Source: Prosthecobacter dejongeii (GTDB taxonomy: Bacteria > Verrucomicrobiota > Verrucomicrobiia > Verrucomicrobiales > Verrucomicrobiaceae). From it: a stretch of DNA of 64,000 bases. The notes beneath the pieces were generated by a model. That model was not told the DNA's origin, did not search any database, and saw only the letters and a program-made list of their open reading frames with translations. Positions 1 to 8,372 of this stretch are shown here, in pieces. The stretch is taken from positions 1-64,000 of the forward strand of contig NZ_JACHIF010000013.1 of the NCBI RefSeq assembly GCF_014203045.1. The letters are read 5' to 3'. The position numbers and the translations under genes are program-made. Position 1 is the stretch's first letter; each line of letters opens with the position of its first letter.

Positions 1-213
1 ACCATGAGGGTGAAGCATGCCATAGGTGTCAATCCCACACAGCGTCAATACCTTCGCTCACAACACCTCGCGCCTATTGCATCATCCGGGTTGAACGTCC
101 TCAAAAGCCATACCACCTCGGAAAATTTTAGATTCTCTACTTTTCAAACATTTAAGCATTGCGTTAAGCACGACGATTCTGTTAGACGATGTTTCACCTA
201 TTCCTTAAATCTT

Positions 214-708
214 ATGAAAAACCCGCTTCTTTTCCTTATTCTAGCCAGTTCCATCTCTGCTTATGGAGCTGATGCTTTGGAACTCAAAAACGGCGATTTT
301 GAAAATGGAAAGCAGTTTTGGCGCGGTGACGGTAAGGTGGTCACCACCAAGGAAGGCAGCAAAGTCTTGGAACTGAAAGCATCTGAGCGATACGGAGACG
401 AGATCACCCAAGAAGTGGACATGGGCAAAAACACCCAGTGTGAAGTCACCCTCAAGGTGCGCAGCGAAGGCTACACGGGAAATGGACTCCGCATTGCCAT
501 GCAGCGGCGTGGAGGTGGAAGTACCTTTGGAGTTCGCCCCGTCTCCACCGATGGTAATTGGACGGATCTCAAGTGGGTGTTCTCACGCAATACGCCCGAT
601 GAGAAGTTCACTTTCACCCTGACACCGACGATGGGCAAAGGGAGCATTCAAATTGATGATGTGAAGATCACAGCAGCCAGTGCCAACTCCCCGAATATCA
701 AAAAATAA
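214..708 (+). CDS. Secreted carbohydrate-binding-module-like protein
   Basis: A 164-residue protein. The ATG at 214 is chosen because it opens a clear signal peptide (MKNPLLFLILASSISAYGA, cleavage after about residue 20), whereas the upstream in-frame extension has no coding character. The mature part (LKNGDFENG, then a W, alternating beta strands, ending in IQIDDVKI) has the layout of a CBM_4_9/galactose-binding-like jelly roll. It probably binds a glycan outside the cytoplasm. No catalytic motif is seen. It stands alone ahead of a strong terminator. The fold is inferred from pattern only; the ligand is unknown. Confidence 0.75.
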   Translation: MKNPLLFLILASSISAYGADALELKNGDFENGKQFWRGDGKVVTTKEGSKVLELKASERYGDEITQEVDMGKNTQCEVTLKVRSEGYTGNGLRIAMQRRGGGSTFGVRPVSTDGNWTDLKWVFSRNTPDEKFTFTLTPTMGKGSIQIDDVKITAASANSPNIKK

Positions 709-739
709 CGGTAGCGAGCTCCGTCATTACAATTTTAGA

Positions 740-786
740 AAAATGAAGCCGGGAACCTTTGATTAGGTATCGGCTTCATTTTTTTA
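740..786 (+). terminator. Rho-independent terminator after the CBM-like gene
   Basis: An 11-bp perfect stem, AAATGAAGCCG at 741-751 with CGGCTTCATTT at 771-781, is followed by a T tract running to about 785. It lies 32 bases after the stop codon of the preceding gene. Confidence 0.85.
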
Positions 787-822
787 AGGCCAAAGGCGAG
801 ATTTGACAGAGCCCTGAAGTCT

Positions 823-1464
823 TCAGGCGATGGGTGGGCAAAAGTTAAGAAGCTCGATCTCAACTGCGTGTTTTTTCTCTGGCTGGACTTCGACAATGCT
901 CAGGCTGCCGTACTCAATATTGAAATGAGCCATGTATTTCAAGGGCTGCTCCAGCAGCAGGGCCAAGATCACGCGGATGATGCCGCCATGGCAAAAGATG
1001 GCTACACGCCGATGGGGATTCTCTTGAAGGATCTTGAGCAAGGCAGGCTGCACCCGCTGGGCAAGTGCTGCTGCCGTTTCACCCTGGGGGATGCCTGGGT
1101 TTTCGATGATCTCTAGCCAATCAAAGGCACTCACGCCAAAATGCTCCTGGATGCCATCCCAGCGATAACCGGTCCAGTCACCAAAGTCCACCTCACGCAA
1201 ATCTGGCACAAGGGTGGGTTGCAATCCTTTGGCCGCCGCCAGAGGGGCCAGTGTCTGCTGAACACGGACCATCGGGCTGGCGTAAATGGCATCCAATGGG
1301 GTATCTGCCAGCCAGCTCGCCAACGCAGCGCCATGCTGGTGGCCTAGAGGCGAAAGCTCCATATCAATGCGACTGCCGCCAAAGACACGGTGGTAACGCT
1401 CCTCCACTTCACCGTGGCGGATGAGATAAAGCTGGGTGGGATGGTTGGGTAGGTGCGGTTTCAA
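823..1464 (-). CDS. Histidine phosphatase (phosphoglycerate mutase-like) family protein
   Basis: The RHGE motif near the N-terminus (LYLIRHGEVEE) and the later FCHGG carry the two catalytic histidines of the histidine phosphatase superfamily; YASPMVRVQQT and the EVDFGDWTG acidic stretch also fit. Relatives include alpha-ribazole phosphatase (CobC) and PhoE-type phosphatases; the substrate cannot be told. The start is uncertain because no ATG exists upstream of the motif. The frame is open to a TTG at 1536, but that lies inside the terminator hairpin of the upstream gene. TTG at 1464 is therefore preferred; GTG at 1515 is the alternative. Confidence 0.8.
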   Translation of the reverse strand: MKPHLPNHPTQLYLIRHGEVEERYHRVFGGSRIDMELSPLGHQHGAALASWLADTPLDAIYASPMVRVQQTLAPLAAAKGLQPTLVPDLREVDFGDWTGYRWDGIQEHFGVSAFDWLEIIENPGIPQGETAAALAQRVQPALLKILQENPHRRVAIFCHGGIIRVILALLLEQPLKYMAHFNIEYGSLSIVEVQPEKKHAVEIELLNFCPPIA

Positions 1465-1515
1465 AGCACGATGTTCATCGTCCAGAGCTAACAAACGATC
1501 AAGGTTCCAGGGCAC

Positions 1516-1546
1516 AAAAAAAGCGGTGACTCGCAAGAGCCACCGC
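1516..1546 (-). terminator. Rho-independent terminator of the DUF1549/DUF1553 gene
   Basis: Read on the minus strand, GCGGTGGCTC and GAGTCACCGC pair around a TTGC loop with one mismatch, and seven T follow (plus-strand A run 1516-1522). It lies about 20 bases beyond the stop of the 1567-3906 gene. Confidence 0.8.
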
Positions 1547-1566
1547 CATGAATTCCGAAAGCGCGA

Positions 1567-3906
1567 CTACTGGATGAAGTAGAACTGGCGGGTGTTGAGT
1601 GCGGCCCAGAGAGCATCGCCTTTACCCACCATACCTTTACCCTCCACCACTGGTTTCAGCAGCTCTTGCTCCTCTGGGGTAGCCTTACGGCTGAAGAGCG
1701 CGAGATAAACCGCATCCACGGTCTGCTCAGTGGTTTCTGCCCGGCGCAGGGCGCGCGAGATCATCGTGTAAGGGTTCAGCAGTTGCGTGAAGGTCTTGCC
1801 ATTTAGCAGCATGAGAGCCTGGCCCACGCTGGCTTCGTCATTGCTGTTTTCCACCAGCTCACGGTCACTCTGGCCAAACTCACGAAGGAAGTGACCATTG
1901 GGGGCTGGGCTGCGCAGATCAGCCGCGCGGACCATGTAAGTGTCGCGGTAGTTTTCCCAGGCTTTGAGGGAGGTCAGCTCTTTTTTATCGTCCACTTTCA
2001 GAGCTTCAGCATCCCGTTTCAGGCGCTGCTGCTGCTGGGCGGTGAGGCGGGCACGCTGCTGCTTTGCCATGATGGCGAGGGCTTCATCAATGCCCAGATC
2101 TTGACCTTCTTTGCTGCGAATGACGCTGGTGATTTCTTTGGCAAACTCCACATCATCCACCTGCTCCTTCAGCTTCCCTTCCCGGGCTAGCTGTGCAAAC
2201 TTTTTGAAGCCCATTGAATAGATGATCTCCTCGGCGGCTTCGTCAATGGCCCGGCGCTGATTGGCCACCACTTTTTTGGCAGCACGGATGGCGTCCTCAT
2301 CCTTTTTCTTGTTGGCCGCAGTGAGCTGTTCCTGGGCCTTGCGCACATCTGCGGCGAGCTGTTTCTGCACAGCGACTACTTTAGCAGCGCCTTCAGCGAG
2401 TTCCTGGGCAGAGAGGGCATTCAGCGCGCGGTCCAGCCACTCCACGCGGCGGATGGTGGATTCACGCTCAATGCTAGCGGTCATGCTCGGTGTATCTGGG
2501 GAAGGTTTATACAAAGCCACCATGCTGTCCCAAATCTGCTCTGCACTCATGCGGCGAAGGATAGGACCAGGAAAGTGGTACACTTCACCCAGTTCCACAT
2601 CTTTAGTATAGGCGGCACGCTGGTAAGTGCTGCTGTTGTAGATGATGCGCAGGTAGGCCTTCATGTCGTAGTTCACCTGCTTCATGGTGTCTTCCAGAAA
2701 GGCCATGAGCTGCGGATTGCTAGGCACACTGGAATCAGTGATTTCATCCACCGGCTCGATGACACCCACGCCCATCACCTTTTTCCAAAGACGATTGGCG
2801 ATGACCAGTGTGAAACGTGGATTCTCTTTAGAAGCGACCCAAGAAGCATAAGCCTCGATGGGTTTCTGCCCGTCTTTGACGATCTTGCCATCCTTCGAAA
2901 AAGCGGCAGGTATCACAGGCTCCACCACGCTTTTAGGCTTGGCATCCGCATACTGGTAGTCATGGGGCAGGCGCAGAGGCTTTTTATCCGTTTCATCCAG
3001 CACGGTGTTGTAGCGCAGCGGGCGTAGGATTTCATTCATAGCGCGGCCCACGTCTTTGCGGGCCAGTCCAGCCATTGCCTCTCCCCCCATCATCATGGAG
3101 TCCATGGACTTGTCTCCTTTGGCCGCTTTTTTGCCTTTAGCGCTGCGTCCATAAAAAGCCTGGGCTAACAAAGGATTCGAAAGGCCATTGCTACCGGTCA
3201 TGCCATTGCTGTGAGCGGCCATTTGGTAGTAGTCCATTTGGGTCCACTTATCAAAAGGATGGTTATGGCACTGGGCACACACCATGCTGGTGCCGAGGAA
3301 GACCTGCGTGGTGACGGCCATGTTATCCAGCGGCATGTTGTAGTCGCGAATGTAAAACCCCACGGCCCCATTTTCATAAGTCTTGCCCTTAGCCGTCAGC
3401 ATCTCCTGCACCATCTTGTTATAGGGCTTATTGGCCTTGAGCGAATCACGCACCCAGTTGGAATAAGCGGCACCCGCAGGTTGACTGTTACCCATAGTGA
3501 GTTGCGACTTCACGCGCAGCAAGTCACTCCAATAATTCGTAAAGTTTTGCACGTAGCCATCGGAGGCCAGAAGTTCATCAATCAGCTTGGCCCGTTTATC
3601 TGGGGCCTGATCGGCCAAGAAATCTGTGGTTTCCTTCAGCGTCGGGATACGGCCGGAGATATCCAGATAAATACGACGCACAAAAACCTCATCCGATACT
3701 GGAGCCGTGGGCTGGATTTTTTCCTTTTCAAGCTTGGTCAAGACGAGCTGATCCATCTGCTTCGCTTTGGCTTGAATATCTGCCGGGGACATCTCTTTCG
3801 CCTGGGTCAATCCCGCCAGCGCACAGGCCATAGCTGCCAGCGCCGCAGGTAAACGGTAGCCCGGATTTTTAGGAGTGAGGGAGGGTTTCATGGGAGTCTT
3901 TTTCAT
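1567..3906 (-). CDS. DUF1549/DUF1553 (PSCyt2-PSD1) secreted protein
   Basis: A 779-residue exported protein. The start MKKTPMKPS at 3906 (or ATG 3891) precedes a signal peptide ending near TQAKE. DUF1549 follows, with its hallmark VRRIYLDISGRIPT, and then a CAQCHNHPFDKW segment containing CxxCH (about residues 210-214), a possible haem site. DUF1553 forms the C-terminal half (FTLVIANRLWKKVMG; REFGQSDRELVENS). Between them lies a long Lys/Glu/Ala-rich coiled coil. Such proteins are abundant in Planctomycetes and Verrucomicrobia and usually pair with DUF1501 proteins; here no partner is adjacent. The N-terminal PSCyt1 cytochrome domain is absent. Biochemical function is unknown. Confidence 0.85.
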   Translation of the reverse strand: MKKTPMKPSLTPKNPGYRLPAALAAMACALAGLTQAKEMSPADIQAKAKQMDQLVLTKLEKEKIQPTAPVSDEVFVRRIYLDISGRIPTLKETTDFLADQAPDKRAKLIDELLASDGYVQNFTNYWSDLLRVKSQLTMGNSQPAGAAYSNWVRDSLKANKPYNKMVQEMLTAKGKTYENGAVGFYIRDYNMPLDNMAVTTQVFLGTSMVCAQCHNHPFDKWTQMDYYQMAAHSNGMTGSNGLSNPLLAQAFYGRSAKGKKAAKGDKSMDSMMMGGEAMAGLARKDVGRAMNEILRPLRYNTVLDETDKKPLRLPHDYQYADAKPKSVVEPVIPAAFSKDGKIVKDGQKPIEAYASWVASKENPRFTLVIANRLWKKVMGVGVIEPVDEITDSSVPSNPQLMAFLEDTMKQVNYDMKAYLRIIYNSSTYQRAAYTKDVELGEVYHFPGPILRRMSAEQIWDSMVALYKPSPDTPSMTASIERESTIRRVEWLDRALNALSAQELAEGAAKVVAVQKQLAADVRKAQEQLTAANKKKDEDAIRAAKKVVANQRRAIDEAAEEIIYSMGFKKFAQLAREGKLKEQVDDVEFAKEITSVIRSKEGQDLGIDEALAIMAKQQRARLTAQQQQRLKRDAEALKVDDKKELTSLKAWENYRDTYMVRAADLRSPAPNGHFLREFGQSDRELVENSNDEASVGQALMLLNGKTFTQLLNPYTMISRALRRAETTEQTVDAVYLALFSRKATPEEQELLKPVVEGKGMVGKGDALWAALNTRQFYFIQ

Positions 3907-4086
3907 ACACTGCGTGCCAGACGCGAGAACTCGCGCTGCGTTCCTGGGGGGCAGGACAGGGGCGGAAACGATGCACTCGAAGGCATCTTTCACACCGAAG
4001 GGTGGAAAAAATTCGATTTCAAACTGGAAGTGGGCTCACTCCTCAGCCTCCCCCACTTTCACGAGATGGGTAAACCGAATGCGAAA

Positions 4087-4524
4087 TCATGACTTTCCCT
4101 TTTTCAGAAAAAGGTGGGCGTACTTCTCCATCCAGTCCTCTGGAAGACGCATCGGCTTGCCCTGGGGCATCTGGACGAGCGCCAGAGACTGCCGACAAGA
4201 AATAAGTATGGTTTCCTCTCCCAGCCGACGCACTTCAAAGGCGACCCAAAAGCGCACCCGCTCCACGCTTTCAAGACGACCGGAGATGACGAGTTCATCC
4301 CCGAGGGTAGCCGGTTTACGGTAGTCAATCTCCGTGCGAACGACGACGGGGTAAACCTGTGTCTGCGCCATATCACGCAGTTTCATGCCCAATTTTGCCG
4401 CGAGTCTTGTCCTCGCAGTCTCGATCATGCGCAAGTAGGCGATGTTATGAACCACACCGCCGATGTCCGTGTCGAAAAACATGACTTCCTCGCGCGTCTC
4501 AATGGTGGTGCTATCGTCGTTCAT
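4087..4524 (-). CDS. Acyl-CoA thioesterase, YbgC/4HBT hot-dog family
   Basis: A 145-residue protein with the 4HBT signature FFDTDIGGVVHNIAYLRMIE, where the Asp and the VVHN region correspond to the YbgC active site. It probably hydrolyses acyl-CoA or acyl-ACP thioesters in the cytoplasm. The ATG at 4524 (MNDDSTT) is chosen because AGGAGA lies about 15 bases upstream and residues before it resemble no hot-dog N-terminus. It is divergent from coaD. YbgC belongs to the Tol-Pal operon in Proteobacteria, but no tol gene is near here. Confidence 0.85.
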   Translation of the reverse strand: MNDDSTTIETREEVMFFDTDIGGVVHNIAYLRMIETARTRLAAKLGMKLRDMAQTQVYPVVVRTEIDYRKPATLGDELVISGRLESVERVRFWVAFEVRRLGEETILISCRQSLALVQMPQGKPMRLPEDWMEKYAHLFLKKGKS

Positions 4525-4634
4525 GGGATGTTGGAGCTGTCTCCTTGAATTAAGGGCGACCAGCGGAATTGCAACTTTCCTGAGCAATCGCTTTTCTCCT
4601 GGTGTCTAAACGAGTAACCAGTCTGCTTTTTTTT

Positions 4635-5117
4635 ATGCGCCGCGCCATCTACCCTGGAAGTTTTGACCCCATCACCAATGGCCATTTGGATGTGCTGCAA
4701 CGCGCGGCGGGTTTGTTTGATGAACTCATCGTCGCCGTAGCCCAGGACAATGCCAAGCAAAGCCTCTTCACCGTGGAAGAAAGGGTAGAATTGCTCATCG
4801 GTGCCACGGAACACATCCCTAATCTGAAAGTGATGCCGTTCCAAGGCTTGCTGGTGGACTTTGCCAAACAGCAGGGAGCCGTGGCCCTCGTGCGAGGGCT
4901 GCGAGCGGTAAGTGATTTTGAGTTTGAATTCCAACTCGCCCTGATGAACCGGAAGCTGGAGCCCAATCTAGAAACCATGTTTCTCATGCCCCGCGAAGAG
5001 CTGACTTACATCAGCAGCCGACTGGTGAAAGAAATCTCTCGGCTAGGTGGCAACGTAAATCAATTTGTGCCCCCTCATGTCGTAGCAGCCCTGAAAGCAC
5101 GGCAAATGAAAAGCTAG
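4635..5117 (+). CDS. coaD: Phosphopantetheine adenylyltransferase
   Basis: It catalyses the penultimate step of coenzyme A synthesis, adenylating 4'-phosphopantetheine with ATP. The nucleotidyltransferase motif [15 protein letters not shown] opens the protein, and the second signature, [14 protein letters not shown], closes it. Length is 160 residues, typical for CoaD. The ATG at 4635 ([10 protein letters not shown]) matches the family N-terminus; a longer open frame upstream is ignored. It heads a run with yceD and rpmF. Confidence 0.95.
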   Translation: MRRAIYPGSFDPITNGHLDVLQRAAGLFDELIVAVAQDNAKQSLFTVEERVELLIGATEHIPNLKVMPFQGLLVDFAKQQGAVALVRGLRAVSDFEFEFQLALMNRKLEPNLETMFLMPREELTYISSRLVKEISRLGGNVNQFVPPHVVAALKARQMKS

Positions 5118-5159
5118 ACCTCTTGAGGCCCCTTTTTACCTTTTCCCATCTCGAACCTT

Positions 5160-5636
5160 ATGAACCCATTCCATTTCGACATTCGCAACCTGCCTGTGGA
5201 TGGCAAACAAGTGACTGGCAGCCTGCCCGCTAGCTTTTTCCAGTTGCCAGAAAATGACCTCGTCAAAGCAGAAACGCCCGTGGTTTATGACCTGACTTTT
5301 CTTCGCGATGACAAAGACATCATCGTCACAGGCAGTCTTGATGCCACCTTCAGCCTGGAGTGCGGTCGCTGCCTCCAGCGCTTTCAACAGAGGATTCACC
5401 TTCCTGAATACCAGGCCGAAGTGCCGATTGAAAAGGAAACAACGATGGACTTGACAGACCTCGTTAGAGAAGACATTCTGCTCACCCTTCCGAACTTCCC
5501 GCGCTGTGAAGACGGCAACGTTGATCCGCGCGACTGTCCTGCTGAAGGCGACTTCGATCCGACTGATGAACCTCTGGTGAACGAAGAGCCTGGCGCTGAC
5601 GGCGGAGTGTGGAATGCCCTCGATCAATTGAAATAG
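5160..5636 (+). CDS. DUF177 / YceD family protein
   Basis: A 158-residue protein with the family core: a beta-rich N-terminal half, the CGRCLQRF cysteine pair in the middle, then DLTDLVREDILLTLPNFPRC and an acidic tail. DUF177 genes sit directly before rpmF in very many bacteria, as here (15 bases apart). In E. coli and plants this family has been linked to 23S rRNA accumulation; the exact role remains unclear. Likely co-transcribed with rpmF. Confidence 0.88.
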   Translation: MNPFHFDIRNLPVDGKQVTGSLPASFFQLPENDLVKAETPVVYDLTFLRDDKDIIVTGSLDATFSLECGRCLQRFQQRIHLPEYQAEVPIEKETTMDLTDLVREDILLTLPNFPRCEDGNVDPRDCPAEGDFDPTDEPLVNEEPGADGGVWNALDQLK

Positions 5637-5651
5637 CGACCCCTTCCGAAC

Positions 5652-5837
5652 ATGGCCAATCCAAAACGCAGACAATCCAAGAGCCGCCAACGCCTCCGTC
5701 AGGGAGCTAACCGCTGGCGTGCACCCGTCCTCAAGACCTGCCCTGAGTGCGGCACTTCTGTTCCTGGCCACGTGGCCTGCCCTTCTTGCGGTTACTACAA
5801 AGGCCGTCAGGTGCTGAATATCACCGCTGGCGAGTAA
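5652..5837 (+). CDS. rpmF: 50S ribosomal protein L32
   Basis: Sixty-one residues beginning MANPKRRQSKSRQRLRQGANR, the canonical L32 start, with a four-cysteine zinc ribbon (CPECGTSVPGHVACPSCGYYKG). It is a structural component of the large ribosomal subunit. Unlike in many bacteria, plsX and fabH are not directly downstream; they lie about 4 kb away beyond the inserted Mla operon. Confidence 0.97.
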   Translation: MANPKRRQSKSRQRLRQGANRWRAPVLKTCPECGTSVPGHVACPSCGYYKGRQVLNITAGE

Positions 5838-5865
5838 TCGTAGCGACTGAGAGGCTCATCTTTCC

Positions 5866-5901
5866 AACCCCGCCTGGGAAACCGGGCGGGGTTGAGTTTT
5901 T
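5866..5901 (+). terminator. Rho-independent terminator after rpmF
   Basis: Perfect stem AACCCCGCC (5866-5874) with GGCGGGGTT (5885-5893), followed by GAGTTTTTG. It separates the coaD-yceD-rpmF unit from the convergent Mla operon. Confidence 0.85.
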
Positions 5902-5980
5902 GCATAGTCAGAACGCCGCCAACTTCAGAAGATCCTTAACCTCTGAAGTCCGATCAGGAATGCGCCGTGCAGACCTAGAC

Positions 5981-6559
5981 CTACCTCAAGGATTTAGCTA
6001 TGTCTCGAGAAAGCCGGGCCAGGGCTTCATTCATAGCGGCAATGCGACCCGATACAGGAGGAACGGTCAGCTCAATCGGCACTTCGGTGCGAAAGCTGCG
6101 GAAGTCTGTATCCCCACCCTTCACAGGTTGCACCTTCCAGGTGCTCTCCAGCACCAGAGCACCGGCGGGTGAGGGATCAAACTGGGCGATTCGGAGTTCC
6201 ACCAAAGAAGTATATTCCAAGGTCACAAAATCCTCCACAGGCAATATGCCCGTGGAACCGGTGAGACGGCTAAGATTCGCCGCGATCACCCGAGCAATCG
6301 CTGGCGCAAGAGGCTCAGACCAGAGATGATTGTCCTGCACGCGAACGGCCCCAGAACCATCACGAGCAACCAACTGCTGGCGGTCCAGATAGGCAGGCAA
6401 AGCCGGACGAGCAATCCCTAAAGCAGGGCGTGCAGACGTCCCTGCCCGATAGGGTATAGCAGGGTCCAGGAGATGCCTCGAAGCCGGATCTTTAACCGGC
6501 TTGAACGTGCTGCATGACAGCAACAAGAGCGGCAGGCAGAGCAAAAGAGCGTTTTTCAT
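5981..6559 (-). CDS. PqiC-like ABC-transport auxiliary lipoprotein
   Basis: A 192-residue lipoprotein. The signal sequence ends in the lipobox LLSC at residues 13-16, giving an acylated Cys16. The mature protein (YLDRQQLVAR, DNHLWSEPLAPAIARVIAANLSRL, then a beta-rich half ending RLSRDIAKSLR) matches the DUF330/PqiC pattern of membrane-associated lipoproteins that accompany MCE proteins. It is last in the Mla-type operon; its ATG overlaps the mlaD stop by four bases. It probably links the MCE protein to the outer membrane. Confidence 0.82.
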   Translation of the reverse strand: MKNALLLCLPLLLLSCSTFKPVKDPASRHLLDPAIPYRAGTSARPALGIARPALPAYLDRQQLVARDGSGAVRVQDNHLWSEPLAPAIARVIAANLSRLTGSTGILPVEDFVTLEYTSLVELRIAQFDPSPAGALVLESTWKVQPVKGGDTDFRSFRTEVPIELTVPPVSGRIAAMNEALARLSRDIAKSLR

Positions 6560-7566
6560 TCTTTGTTATCCTTACCCATGAGCAGGGCGTTGGGGTTGCG
6601 TTTCAGGTCATTGGCCAGTTCCGTGATGGCCCGGGCTGCGCGCTCGGTTTCTTGAAGCACTGCCTGAAGACGCATTAAAACCGGACCACGCGGATTGGTC
6701 ACTTTAGTAATTTCTCCACCAGCTTCTTCGATTCGAGTGAGACTTTCGGCCGCCTTGTCTGCCACCTTGGAGAAGTCTTCGAGCAAAGGATCTACCCCCT
6801 GATTGACCTTAGCACTCAGGTCTCGAAACTGAACCAGGGCTTCGTTAAGATTATCCACAGCCAAAGACAGCTTTTTATCCCCGGTGAAGTTTTTTACGTC
6901 CTCGGTGATGACGAGTAGGCTATCGCTGATAGCCTTGGTATTCAGATCGGCCAACTGTTTATCGGCGGATTTTAGAACATCTCTTAAATCCTTGACGATG
7001 CCATCCAGGTCCAGAGCATTGATCTTTTTGAGACCATCCGCCACACCTGCTATCAATTCATCAATCTCGGTCGCAATCGTCGGCACCGTGGGATAATTCG
7101 CAATGGTGGGACCATCATACAGAAAGCCGGGCTCGTCAGGCACGATGTCGAACTCAATGTAGAGCAGGCCAGTGAGCAGGCTCTGCTGCTTCATCCCCGC
7201 CCGCAGGCCGCGCTCGACCGCGCGTTCCACCCCTTCCCTCCTGGAGAAATCAATGGCCACGCCCGTGGTAGTGCCAATGGCTTTCAGATCTTTTTCCCCT
7301 AATTCCACCACGACCGGGATGATTTTGCGGTTCTTTTCAGTATCCACCATGACATTGATGGAAGCGACGCGACCGATACGAACACCGCCGAAACGCACGT
7401 CCGAGCCGACCATGAGGCCGATGGCACTCTTGTCGAAGTGCAGGAGGATTTTGTGCGAACGTTCAAAATACTTCCCTGCACCAAACAACACCACCGCAAC
7501 TCCGGCGATGATGAGTCCGACCAAGGTGAAGGCACCGATAAGAGTAGGATTGGCTTTCTGGCTCAT
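6556..7566 (-). CDS. mlaD: MCE-family phospholipid transport protein MlaD
   Basis: A 336-residue protein with an N-terminal anchor (residues about 9-31) followed by the MCE domain (VGSDVRFGGVRIGRV). A long helical C-terminal half with heptad character follows, as in longer Mce/YrbD relatives. MCE rings bind lipids in the periplasm and feed or receive them from the MlaE-MlaF transporter. It sits 14 bases after mlaF and overlaps the lipoprotein gene, so is almost certainly translated with them. Confidence 0.92.
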   Translation of the reverse strand: MSQKANPTLIGAFTLVGLIIAGVAVVLFGAGKYFERSHKILLHFDKSAIGLMVGSDVRFGGVRIGRVASINVMVDTEKNRKIIPVVVELGEKDLKAIGTTTGVAIDFSRREGVERAVERGLRAGMKQQSLLTGLLYIEFDIVPDEPGFLYDGPTIANYPTVPTIATEIDELIAGVADGLKKINALDLDGIVKDLRDVLKSADKQLADLNTKAISDSLLVITEDVKNFTGDKKLSLAVDNLNEALVQFRDLSAKVNQGVDPLLEDFSKVADKAAESLTRIEEAGGEITKVTNPRGPVLMRLQAVLQETERAARAITELANDLKRNPNALLMGKDNKE

Positions 7567-7580
7567 GAAATAACTTCTAG

Positions 7581-8369
7581 TTAGGCGTCCTTCTTGACGG
7601 CAATTTCTTCTCCTCGATTCAAAAAACGCCTGACATTGTCATTCTCCGAATGGTCTCGTAGGTCCGATGGGTTCCCCACGGCCCCCAAGGTCCTGGTTTC
7701 AGTATCGAGAAAAACACTGTTGTTGGCGATGGCAAAGATGCTGGCGAGCTCATGAGTCACGATGACGACCGTGGAACCCAGACTATCCCGCAACCGCAAA
7801 ATGAGATCGTCCAAACGACGGGAGCTGAGCGGATCCAGCCCTGCCCCCGGCTCATCAAGAAAGAGAATATCTGGGTCCAGAGCCATAGCGCGGGCGATGC
7901 CTGCACGTTTATTCATCCCACCACTGACTTGGCTGGGGTAATAATCCTCATACCCGGAAAGTCCCACCAAAGCCAGTTTATAGGAAACCAATTCCCGCAC
8001 GGCCTTAGGCGACATTTGAGTAAACTCGCCCAGAGGCAGGGCGATATTTTCCGCCAAGGTCAGCGAAGACCAGAGAGCGCCGGACTGATACATCACGCCA
8101 AAACGACGAATGAACTTCTCACGCGACTCAGGCTCCGCCTCGGTAAAGTTTTCTTCTCCATAATACACGCTCCCTTTCGCTGGCTCTCTGAGGCCGATGA
8201 GATGGCGGAGCAAGGTGCTTTTGCCACACCCACTGCCCCCCATGATGACAAAAATATCTCGATCCTGGATATCAAAGGTCAGGTCCTTCATCACCACAAA
8301 GGAACCATAAGCCATCGTCAGATCTCGAATGGAGATCTTGGCTTTCGATTCTTTGGCGGGCACGCTCAT
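7581..8369 (-). CDS. mlaF: Mla-type ABC transporter ATP-binding protein
   Basis: A 262-residue ABC ATPase with Walker A GGSGCGKST, ABC signature VSGGMNKRAGIARAMA, Walker B ILFLDEPGAGLDP and H-switch IVTHEL. The signature (VSGGM rather than LSGGQ) is characteristic of the MlaF/Ttg2A branch. It powers lipid trafficking through the permease encoded immediately upstream (three bases apart). Confidence 0.93.
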   Translation of the reverse strand: MSVPAKESKAKISIRDLTMAYGSFVVMKDLTFDIQDRDIFVIMGGSGCGKSTLLRHLIGLREPAKGSVYYGEENFTEAEPESREKFIRRFGVMYQSGALWSSLTLAENIALPLGEFTQMSPKAVRELVSYKLALVGLSGYEDYYPSQVSGGMNKRAGIARAMALDPDILFLDEPGAGLDPLSSRRLDDLILRLRDSLGSTVVIVTHELASIFAIANNSVFLDTETRTLGAVGNPSDLRDHSENDNVRRFLNRGEEIAVKKDA

Positions 8370-8372
8370 GAG